Assembly: GCA_018806915.1 (NCBI GenBank)
Contig: JAGKQI010000096.1
Location: 2,108,001 to 2,172,000 of the forward strand
Length of the DNA stretch: 64,000 nt
From: Phytophthora colocasiae
Lineage: Eukaryota; Oomycota; Peronosporomycetes; Peronosporales; Peronosporaceae
Direction: 5' to 3'
The notes beneath the pieces are model-generated. The model was given only the letters and a program-made list of their open reading frames with translations. It was not told the DNA's origin and did no database searches. Below are positions 20,973 through 29,405 of this stretch, in pieces (the stretch's first letter is position 1; each line of letters begins with the position of its first letter). The position numbers were made by a program, and so were the translations under genes.

Positions 20973-21897
20973 TGTCGGCTTTACTTCTTTTTACGCCTTG
21001 AAATTCCAACTTCGAAGGGAGCCAGTGGTCACGCAAGCAGGAACTAGAGTCAGCACGTCACCAGAGAGGGACCCCGGCGGACATTGTCCAGTAGAGACGG
21101 CTAGGGAGAAGACGTTTTGTAGCAACTACAATCTTGGGTAGATCTGTAGCTTGTCCTCGTGCTAATCCCAATATACAACATGTACTATACAAGATGAATG
21201 TAACACCTCATTGAAGTTGAAGTGAACACTCTCTAGTCGAGACGCTATCGATAAGCACCACAACTGCACGGTTTCTAGCCGCGTTCCCCGCCACACTACG
21301 CATGCATCCTCATCGTCGTACCTCAGAACTCCGTGCCTCCTCAGCGTATTACCCTAGAGGTCCTCGCCGGTCAGTACACCGCAGAACAAGGCCACTCCCC
21401 CAGATAACCCTCAAAATGCTGTTGGGTGAAGCCGACCAGTTGCCGCACTCCACGCGTAAATCACTTCTTAGTTACTTAACTCTGCACGGTCGCGCAAAAT
21501 CGTAACTGAGAGTTTTGACGGCCAGCCGCACGCCACATAGCTCTCCTAACTACCGTAGCCCCGCTATCTCTACACCTATCCTAAGTATAGTGCCTGCCAC
21601 CGTCAGGATCCTCCCTCGGCGACTTCTTGGGTGCCTTCTCCTCCGTTCATTGCCTTGTGTTCATGTCGCCTCGCCTCTCTGATCCACTGTGTCCTTGCTT
21701 GTCTGGTGCCGTGTCATTCCTCCCATTGCGATCTTCGAAAGTCACTGACTTCAACTTCAAGGTCTCCACTATCTTCCTGCAATTTCCGATTGACTGATAT
21801 CCGCGTCACTGTCGCCAGTGAGGTCAATTATCACTGCTACCCGAACTTCTTCCAGCGAAAGCCGCTCTTCACGAATGAATGTTGACATTTGTCCACA
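20973..21897 (-). repeat. Long terminal repeat, 5' LTR in element orientation
   Basis: 925-bp partner of 14924-15848. It would contain the element's promoter, reading leftwards. It ends 58 bp before the ATG of the gene at 21956, so its antisense side faces that gene's promoter. Confidence 0.93.
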
Positions 21898-21901
21898 TGT
21901 G
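21898..21901. repeat. Target-site duplication, right copy (TGTG)
   Basis: Matches the four bases before the left LTR at 14920-14923. Confidence 0.6.
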
Positions 21902-21955
21902 AATAGGCAAACTATTTTATGAACCTCAAGTCTGTTATTGGAGACCGATTAAGCT

Positions 21956-22990
21956 ATGGGGAATCGTCTCACCAGGAAGAAGAAAGCAGTAGCTGTTTCT
22001 ACTGAAGAAGGTGATGTGGTCGCTCTCAGCTCAAAGCAGTTAGATCTACCACTGACCAGTCTATCGGCACGGAAGGACGAGGCTTTGCCAGATAGAAATG
22101 ATGTTGAACAGCCACTGTCAGCTCGCCAAGCTCCCCTGACAGCGCGAGATGGTGATCACAACAATAAGAAAGATCCAGTCGAATTCTTCCGACGCTGCTA
22201 CGAACTGGAAGAGGATCCATTCACTCTGTATACACAATCGCTTGTGCTCAAGAACCAGCGGCAGTTTGCTGCAGCCAGCGACCTGTTGCGTTGTCTGGTG
22301 GCGAATCCAAAGCTGACTCTGGAAGCGCAACATCACTTGGCTCAGTGTCTAATTGCACAAGATCCTACATTAAACTGGTGTGCTAAAGAGGCTACGCGAT
22401 GCCTCGAAGTGGTAGTGGAAGTGACTAAGTCGCTATCCAACGATGCCGATGTCCACTACTCCATGATGTATCGAGAAAGCCTGGTACTGCAGGCTTTACT
22501 TCTCTCCACTATCAATGGTATCTAATCGCTTTAAATGATCATTAGGAGCTGCTGGCTTATGTGATGATCGCTGGGAGGCACTTTGATCGTGCTCTGCAAC
22601 TACTCGAAGCATTGGTAGCGCTCCAAATCTTACTGGCGGTGGAACTCAAATTTGCTTAATCTGGTTTCTATTTTGTCTTTACAGCAAGGTGAAATCGACA
22701 AAGTATTAGTTTCGACTTCTCAGCTATCAGCTCGTCGACAGCAGCAAACGTTGGTGAGTTTCCAAGTTGCTTTCTGTCGATTCGCACGCGGAGACTCCGT
22801 CGACAGTGTCTCGTCCGAGCTGCTCCGCGCTTTACCACAAAAAAATGATCTTAAACTGGAACAGCAACAAGCAAAAGATGAACAAGAACCTGAGGTTATT
22901 GACGCTCTTGAGGGTATAGAACTCTTGCTGCACGCTGACATAGTGAATCTGCGCCACGGATTAGCTCTGCTGGCTTCCACTTCAACTTGA
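21956..22990 (+). CDS. Helical-repeat (TPR-like) protein with N-myristoylation signal; reading frame broken near 22520
   Basis: Exon 1 starts at ATG 21956 with MGNRLTRKKK: Gly2 and a basic run fit an N-myristoylated, membrane-attached protein. After a disordered 60 residues come paired helices (FFRRCYELEEDPFTLYTQSLVLKNQRQFAAASDLLRCL), which resemble TPR units. The frame stops at 22525. Coding resumes in another frame from about 22546 (ELLAYVMIAGRHFDRALQLLEALVAL), then crosses a good 46-bp intron (22639-22684, GTGGAA...TACAG) to QGEIDKV and a stop at 22990. The only GT...AG at the break is 28 bp long and does not restore phase, so either a one-base error or a real frameshift lies between 22517 and 22546. 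The function is unknown. The gene sits directly beside the fresh retrotransposon. Confidence 0.6.
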
Positions 22991-23058
22991 AGTATGTAGC
23001 CATTTTAATCTCAAAGCCCCATTTAATATTTTGTACCCATCTTTAACGCCACTTGATA

Positions 23059-24238
23059 ATGGTGGTGCTGCGCTTCTCGGCTTCCAAAGTGGCGCTCGTC
23101 ACGGGGCTTCACGACTTCGGAGACGTAGTGGAGGAGCTTTTGGACTGCATTTACCAGGATAGAGAAGAGCTACTGGCACGTGATGCCGCTCGGCTGCGTC
23201 TGCGGATCGTAACTAAGGACGAAGAGTTGGAACTTTTGGTGCAGAAGAGCGGGAAGGCAGCAGCTCCACAGCTTCGAGCGGCTCTGCGCTGGGCCCAAGG
23301 ACGAGCTCCTGCTCACGTAGGAGCAGCTCAGAGACTGCTACAGGGCGTGGACAAGCGGCTACAGGAGGCTCAAAAGAGCAGGAAGATCGGGAGCGACGAA
23401 GCACAGGAGGTGCGGAAGTTACTGGCTGAGAAGATCCACACGAGCGTCGGCACTCGCAATGAGTCACTGGCTATTGAGGTGGGAGGTTGATGTAGTGTTA
23501 TGGGAGCTGGTTGTAGATGTGTTTAACGTTTGGTGTGTGATGCAGGCTTATGAGCGACAGACTGGGGCTAAGGTACGACTTACAAACGAACATTTCTACT
23601 TCCTCACGTTCCCAACTCCACCGACAGTCGATCAATTGGAGACTCCTGTGGACTACTCGAAGCTGACAGAGCAGAGTCAACGCTCGGTAGTTCTAAAGCG
23701 ACAATCTAAACGAGTTCCTGACCCTAAAACGGTGGATTTGACGGTGGAGAACAGCGAAACAGAGGAAGAAGAAACCCCTGCAGGCTTTTTCTCCATCTGT
23801 GGCATGGTCGATGGCGTGGCAGATGCACTGACTATCTCTACAGACGACGAATGGCTGTTGACGCCTGTGGTGGTCGAGATCAAGAACCGAATGCGAGGCT
23901 TCCGGAACCCACCGCCACTCTACGACCACATCCAGTTGGCTGTCTATATGAAACTGCTGGGCGTGGAGCATGGCGATTTGGTGCAGTGTATCTATGGTGC
24001 TGATCAACCTGCTATTCAAGTATCTCGTGTGTCCTTGGGTATCGCTCCCTTGTGTCTTACTGTGTCTCCAACGGGCGAAGTGCGAGATCTCTGGACGGAA
24101 GTGATCATACCTCGACTGTACACCTTCACTTCAACTGTGCAAAAGCTACGCGATAACGAGCTACTGCGACTTGCTTTCCTCAATGGGACGGCAGAAGAGC
24201 GCCTCGCAATCGTTCGGAATGAGTGCGATTTCTTGTGA
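23059..24238 (+). CDS. PD-(D/E)XK nuclease-fold protein (two exons)
   Basis: Exon 1 is 23059-23478 and exon 2 is 23546-24238, with a 67-bp intron (GTGGGA...ATGCAG) between SLAIE and AYERQTG; 370 residues in all. The N-terminal 140 residues are mostly helix with many Arg, Glu and Leu. The C-terminal part carries the nuclease core: GMVDGVADALTI (acidic residue of motif II), PVVVEIKNRM (the E-x-K of motif III) and DHIQLAVYMKLLG, the helix with Gln seen in Cas4/RecB/DNA2-type nucleases. A DNA or RNA processing role is therefore likely, but no partner domain points to a pathway. The ATG at 23059 is the first in the frame. The gene is convergent with RAB28, with 31 bp between the stop codons. Confidence 0.75.
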
Positions 24239-24269
24239 AGAGATTTTTTGTGTTGTTTAATGCAGATTT

Positions 24270-24980
24270 CTACATGACGAGGCATCGGTGCTGCGTTGCT
24301 TTCCGAGACTTGCGCGCCTCATTGGCTCTGTCTTCTGCCTCGATCTCGTCCGCCATCGCTGTGCGCGCCTCCTGCTCACCCCCGTCCCCGTTGCTGGCAT
24401 CAGGTATCACTGCGCGCACCACCTTATCGCAGAAGGAGAGCTCGAACTCGGATACGCGGATGTTCGCTGCAGCGGCGGAAATGCGGTACACGGTCTTCAG
24501 CACGTTGTCACCGCTCTGAGCCGACACGAGGAAGCCACCAGGTAGTTTATGCTGGCGGATGAAGGCCTCGTGCTTCTCATTGGAGATGACGCGGTGGGCG
24601 ACAAGATCTGTCTTGTTGCCCACGAGGTACAGGTTCATCTGCTTGCCGCCGTTTTCTCGTGCTACTCGCAACCAATCCTCGACGTCGCTAAAGGACTGGG
24701 CGTCCGTGACGTCGTAGCAGAGCAAGGCGACGTGCACCCCAAAGAGATACTTGCTCAGCATCTTGCTGTTGATTGTTTGGCCGCCGATATCCCACACCTG
24801 CAGCACAATGCGCTGGTCCCGAGGCAACTGCAGCTTCTTCTCGAAGAAGTCCAGGCCGATGGTCTGCTTGTACACGCGAGCGAAGCCGTCGTCCACGAAA
24901 CGAGCGATGAGGCTCGATTTTCCCACTGATCCGTTTCCGAGTAACACGAGCTTGATCGCTGGGTCTCCTCGCGCCTGCAT
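24270..24980 (-). CDS. RAB28: RAB28-like small GTPase
   Basis: From ATG 24978-24980 the protein has 236 residues. G boxes: GNGSVGKSS (P-loop), YKQTIGLDFF (switch I Thr), WDIGGQTI (switch II, the RAB28-typical IGGQ), VGNKTDL and VSAQ. QTIGLDFF...LQVWDIGGQTI...KYLFG follows RAB28 rather than other Rabs, and the protein ends CLVM, a CaaX box, as RAB28 does in place of the usual double cysteine. RAB28 associates with intraflagellar transport and the BBSome, fitting an organism with flagellate spores. A longer form is possible: a frame from 25161 could splice (donor GTTGTT, acceptor CAATGCAG) in phase onto ARGDPAIK, removing this ATG. The shorter form was chosen because that donor is weak. Confidence 0.88.
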   Translation of the reverse strand: MQARGDPAIKLVLLGNGSVGKSSLIARFVDDGFARVYKQTIGLDFFEKKLQLPRDQRIVLQVWDIGGQTINSKMLSKYLFGVHVALLCYDVTDAQSFSDVEDWLRVARENGGKQMNLYLVGNKTDLVAHRVISNEKHEAFIRQHKLPGGFLVSAQSGDNVLKTVYRISAAAANIRVSEFELSFCDKVVRAVIPDASNGDGGEQEARTAMADEIEAEDRANEARKSRKATQHRCLVM

Positions 24981-25477
24981 TGTCAGTATCAAAGCAGAGA
25001 GACAAGGAAAAGTGAAGCAGGTGAACAGTGAGAACAACCTCCGTCGAGGCGCTGCATTGCTGCCTGCCTAAAATAGTGCCACCACTCCATGGGCTGCTGC
25101 TGCTTGGCGTCTGTCGAGCTCTTGCGTCCTGCACTGCTTGTTTATTGTCGTCAGTCGGCACAGCGTTGTGTGTGACGCGGTGTCCCGATCGCAGTTAATG
25201 AAACCGTGCCAGTCATCTTAAGAGCATCGAAACAAGCGCGGTCCACAGCTCCCTCGCTCTGCTTTGCGCTCACCTGAGGACACCAGGACCAGCTCCTGAT
25301 CGCCGTATCTGCCCACTACCACCTGTTGGCGCGTGCGAGTCGGTAGTGACTTTCTCGCCGATTTCTGTCAACTGCCTGCACCTTCACACCCCGCTGCTGC
25401 CATTCCGCTTTGTCCTTTTGGCATGCTATTCCCACTGACTCAGTGGATAGCTCGCTTCCATTGGACGACGAAGGAAA
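24981..25477. other. Intergenic region upstream of RAB28
   Basis: About 500 bp between the RAB28 start and the UPF3 stop. It contains the RAB28 leader or an upstream exon (25161-25042 is open and Ser-rich) and the UPF3 3' end. No other gene is supported. Confidence 0.3.
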
Positions 25478-27140
25478 TCAACTCTTGGCAGGGGTGCCCT
25501 GCGAAGTTGCATCCTTTGGCGCGAACACTTTCTTCTTCTGCAGAGGACGTAGCATAAAAAGTTAGCAGCAGAAGGAGAATAAAAATTAGAGAAACAAATG
25601 GCCACAAGTGCACGCACCCGTTCGCCCTTGTTGGGCTCTTTCTTTCCACTGTTGCCTGTCTTACGGCGTGGCTGTTGCTTCGAGTCGGGCTTACTAGTAC
25701 CATCAGCACCAGGCCCTTCCCCTCCATCTTTGCCTTTCTTGAAGCTGTTGCGCCCACGACCACCATTTTTCTTGACACCTTTGGGCCCACGCTTCTCAGA
25801 GCCGCGTTCTGACGGAGTGTCTGTAGATGGCGCAGTCCCGTTCAACTTGGCACTGGAAGTAGGAGTTGAAGTACTTGACGCAGCAGCAGCAGCAGATTTT
25901 GGTGTCATAATACGAAGCACCCCAGGTTGGGCGGGTTCTGCCTTGGCTGGCTCCTGGTTCGTCAACTCCTTCTTCGAAGTCGCTCTGCCCCGTTGCTTGC
26001 GGGTTTTAGAATCTATCAACATGCCATGAGTAAAGTGACTGTCAATACAAAAAAAACAGAGCTTCATCCATACCTTGTGCGTTAGCCACGTCGCCGCTGG
26101 CCTTCTTCTGACGATCCTTTAAAGACTTTGACTTTTCTTTCGACGACTTCTGCTTTGATCCCTACAAAGATCAATCACCAAGGTTAGTGTTTCTAGTTTA
26201 CAGATAAACCTCACTGCAGTGCAAACCCACCTCCTTCTTCCCCTTCAGCCGACGTCCATTCTTGTCCAGCAACTTGCTAGCTTTCCCCTAGAGCAGAAAT
26301 TTTAGAACCATGCCAACGTGCCACTAAAATTCAACCGTCCTAACTCACTTTGCCCTTGTCACGACTGTGGACCTTCCGCTCGTTCAGGTACTTAACCAAC
26401 GCTGCCACAGGTTTCTCCACCAGTTCGCCCTCCGCCATATCTGCAACTGCCTCAGCACTCGGTAGTTTCTTCCGAAATACAAAAAACTGTTAGCTCTATC
26501 CTCTAATGAAAAGGTCAGGAGTTCAACTCACGTCTTTTGGCTTGGCCAACTCTTCCAGGAACGCCACAAACTCCGGATCTTTATCAATCGTGCCAACTTT
26601 AGCGTCCTTGCGCTGCTTCTCCTTCGGAACCTTCTGGAAAGGGGCGAACTCCACATCCAACGGCTTCAAATCGGCATTTTCCTTAGCATCCGCGTAGAAC
26701 ATCTGCCCATGAAGCGCCGCAACGAGCTTACGTGCCTTCTCTGGCTCCTTCTTCATGTCCAGATACAGACGCGCGGGCGTCGGCGAGCGGTTGTTGCTGC
26801 GCTTGCGGCCAGGCACGAAGCGCCACACGAACTCATCGCCAACGCCATGCGCCAGTAGAAAATCGCGCACCTCCTGCTCCGAGGCCGTCGAGGGGATGTT
26901 ACGCACCACCAACTTCTTCAAAACAGTCGTCACGGCTCGCGTGGGCCTCGCAGTCGCGACTGAAGAGGAAGCGACGGCCGAAGCTCCTCCGCCCCCGCGT
27001 CCCCCGCGCTTGCTGTTGCTGCCACGCTCGCGCTTCTTGAGCTTTGAGTTGGATCCTTCCAGTGGGTTCCCATTGCGGTCGCCTCCTCGACCTCCACGCC
27101 CGCGGCCTTTGCCTGAGCCGCGGCGAGGCGGCGGCGACAT
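25478..27140 (-). CDS. UPF3: UPF3, nonsense-mediated mRNA decay factor (six exons)
   Basis: Exons on the minus strand: 27140-26532, 26468-26349, 26287-26231, 26161-26074, 26012-25618 and 25537-25478, with introns of 61-80 bp, all in phase, giving 442 residues. After an RGG-type Gly/Arg-rich head of 65 residues comes the Smg4/UPF3 RNP-like domain: KLVVRNIPSTASEQEVRDFL...FVPGRKRS...RLYLDMKKEPEKARKLV and the hallmark VEFAPFQKVPKEKQRKDAKVGTIDKDPEFVAFLE. The remainder is Lys/Glu-rich and disordered, ending KKKVFAPKDATSQGTPAKS. UPF3 bridges UPF2 to the exon-junction complex to trigger decay of transcripts with early stops. This gene has five introns, many for this neighbourhood. The C-terminal EJC-binding motif is not obvious. 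Confidence 0.9.
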
Positions 27141-27278
27141 GATGGCTGGAGCTTGAATAGGTTTGGGTGGGGGTTGTCTCTTGTATTGGTATTTTATAAA
27201 ATGAGAAATGAAATAGCCAATGAGAACTCTATATTATATAAGATAAGTGACGTTGAAGTGCCTTTTTAACTGACAGGT

Positions 27279-28369
27279 CTAGACTGCGAAGGTGATGCCG
27301 CTGGATGTGATGGTTGGCCGCATAGGAGGAGCCTTAAAGACGTCGCGGAGGGAGCCGAACTCGTCTAAATGAGCGTCTCGGCACCACGTGCATTGCCAGT
27401 GGTGCGCCGCGTGGGTTCTGTTCGTGAATTCGCCCTCGGGGAACCTCTGGAGCCAGCCACAGACCTCTTGTGCTGCTTCGTCATCGCCTTCTGCATGGAT
27501 TCAATGTTCCAATAGGCGATTTCAGGGTAGAAATACTCGGAAGGGAAGACCACTATGTCCGACTTCTCCAAGTTGGACGTCCTGTTCCGAGACAAGTACG
27601 TCTGCTTCACCATGCGCGGGCCAGTGAGCTCCACTGGGTCGCTTTTGAGTAGTTCTCGGTCGAATTTCTCCTTGATGTTGTCCAGCACACGCAGCCAGAA
27701 CGGATGTCCAGGAGCAGAAGCCATCAGCGCGTTGCAGAGAGCAGCCGAGTTGGAATTCTCCAGCAGAATTGTGTGCACCAGAGGCTCCGAGCTAAGGAAC
27801 AGCTCATTCTCTCGATGCAGATCGTCGAACGGCTGTAAACACTCGAAGTCTGCGTCCACGTAGAGGCCTCCGACCTGGTGCAACAGCGCGTACCTTGTCA
27901 TATCTGCTAGACTCACTTTCGTGACAGCTTTGGCGACGTGTAGATATTGCGGATATAACTGTTCGAAGAGCTGGAGATTGTCTTGGTCCGTCCAGAAGAC
28001 GTACGTCCACGTAGGATGGAAGTCCACCCAGCTCTTCATCCACGGGTGGAAGCGCTTCGGGATCCGGTAGGTATTTTTCCAGGACTGGTGGATGATACGA
28101 GGGATCACGAAGTCGTTGTGTTTGTCGATCTCTGCTGATGCCGTCTCCATTGGCCTCTTCTTCATAGCCGCTACAAGCACTTTGTGAGGCGACTGCAGCG
28201 CTCTGAATCGAGTTGCGACCCCCATGCGAGACGAAACAACGAGGACACTCAGTACGGACAGTGAGATGAGCGCGAGGAAGACGTATCGGAGACGAGGGGC
28301 AGACGTCCACGTGTATGTGGTAGTAGAACTGGTAGGGGATAGCTGTCCACGCGCTGTAGGCGGTGGCAT
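27279..28369 (-). CDS. GT32 glycosyltransferase, OCH1-like, with an apparent frameshift near the 3' end
   Basis: Starting at ATG 28367-28369 (an upstream in-frame ATG at 28453 is less likely), the protein has a short cytosolic tail, one membrane anchor (RLRYVFLALISLSVLSVLVV) and a luminal domain beginning IPRIIHQSWKN. That start, with the metal-binding DXD in GGLYVDADFE, defines the glycosyltransferase sugar-binding family of OCH1 and related mannosyl or hexosyl transferases in the Golgi. The frame containing these motifs runs to a stop at 27365, but its last 40 residues look random. A neighbouring frame, from about 27500 to TAG at 27279-27281, reads GWLQRFPEGEF and HHWQCTWCRDAHLDEF, a natural end for this family. 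A one-base indel around 27460-27505 (mutation or sequencing error) best explains this. Confidence 0.8.
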
Positions 28370-28641
28370 GATACAGTACTGGAAGGGTGCGTTAGCGTAG
28401 TTAAACGGATGCAACGACCTGTGGGCTAGATGACTGACTGTAGCGGTTCCCACTTGTACAGCAAGCCACCGCTACGTTTCTTAACTCCTGGTGCACGTGT
28501 GCGACTCGTAAGGCAAGGCACGACCTCGCCCTGGGCTAACAAACAACACATGATGCAACGGAGGGGATTAGCCTTCATGCTATGAAATGCACAAAGGGGG
28601 CTTATATTCGAGTTATCAAGCATCTACACTCCGATTGTTGA

Positions 28642-29320
28642 TTAGGATTTCGTCGGGGAGCCCAAGTTGAACTCCTCAAGCCTCCGCATCATGGGCAGCG
28701 ACCCACCATCATTCTCAAAGCTTGTGTTGGTGATCTCGATACGTTCCCGCATTTTGTCCAGCGTCTCTTTGAGCATATCACCGAATTCCTGCGCCATCTC
28801 CTCCATCTTGGCCTTGAGTTCCTGAATCTCCAAATTCTTGGCAGCGAGGAGGCGGTCCTTGTCGTGCTTCATCTCCTCGAAGTTCACTCGAGCCAGCTCT
28901 AACTGGTCACGGAGCTCTGTGTTGGTATTCTCGAGCGTATTGACCCGATTCAGTAGCTCTTCCTGCATGCTCTTGTACTGCCGCGTCATGTCTTGCGTGA
29001 TACCGAACGTCTCCTTCCGCTCCCGCTCAAAGTCTTTCTGCAGATCAGCCACGCGCTCCTGCAGCTCTCGCTTGGACTCCAGAGTTTTGACTGCGATCTC
29101 GTGGCGTTCGGCCAATTGCATCTGAAGCGACCGGTTCGCTGACTGGAAGAGCTTGGCCTGCTCCTCCGCAGTGAGAACGCCTCCGTTCTCCGCACCATCA
29201 TCTGGTCATAAGGATTACAGTCGTGATATTAACACTACAGTGCATGAAGGTAGAAGTACCGTCGCTCTCACCTTTCTTCTCCTTTGCCTTCTTCCCTTTC
29301 TTCTCCTTCTTGGGTCCCAT
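28642..29320 (-). CDS. Coiled-coil protein, DRC12/CCDC153-like subunit of the nexin-dynein regulatory complex (two exons)
   Basis: Exon 1 is 29320-29272, exon 2 is 29201-28642, with a 70-bp intron (GTGAGA...GACCAG); 202 residues. The protein starts MGPKKEKKGKKAKEKK, a basic head as in human CCDC153, then is almost wholly coiled coil: ITQDMTRQYKSMQEELLNRVNTLE, a LRDQLE heptad, a helix with MAQEFGDMLKETLDKM, and a tail ending LEEFNLGSPTKS. The order of these blocks follows DRC12, which sits in the axoneme and regulates dynein. This assignment is from remembered family layout, not a search. It lies 85 bp from the kinesin stop, in the same orientation. Confidence 0.72.
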
Positions 29321-29405
29321 CGTGACGCAGAACACGAATTGGCGAAGGCGAAACCACCTTCATTTGGATAAAAATAAAAGCACATTCTACAACTTAAAGC
29401 ACAGC

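Larger units (their letters stand above)
14924..21897 (-). mobile_element. Non-autonomous Ty3/gypsy LTR retrotransposon with RT, RNase H and most of integrase deleted
   Basis: Two 925-bp direct repeats (14924-15848 and 20973-21897) of the form TGT...ACA enclose 5.1 kb whose coding runs on the minus strand. Reading right to left: Gag with a cysteine knuckle, a long charged linker, a retropepsin ending KLDTGAQYSVAD, then immediately the C-terminal domain of a gypsy integrase (WPEYHRKLV...FKVGDMVWIFRPPRGTG...KLAHQWIGPAKI) and a chromodomain-like tail. Everything between the protease active site and the integrase C-terminus, normally about 3 kb, is missing at about 17163. One difference was seen between the LTRs (T at about 15442, C at about 21491). 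The insertion is therefore young, yet the element cannot have moved itself. Confidence 0.9.

Noticed and set aside
22518..22545. 28-bp intron in the TPR-like gene
   Set aside because: Too short compared with all other introns here (46-98 bp), and it does not restore the frame.
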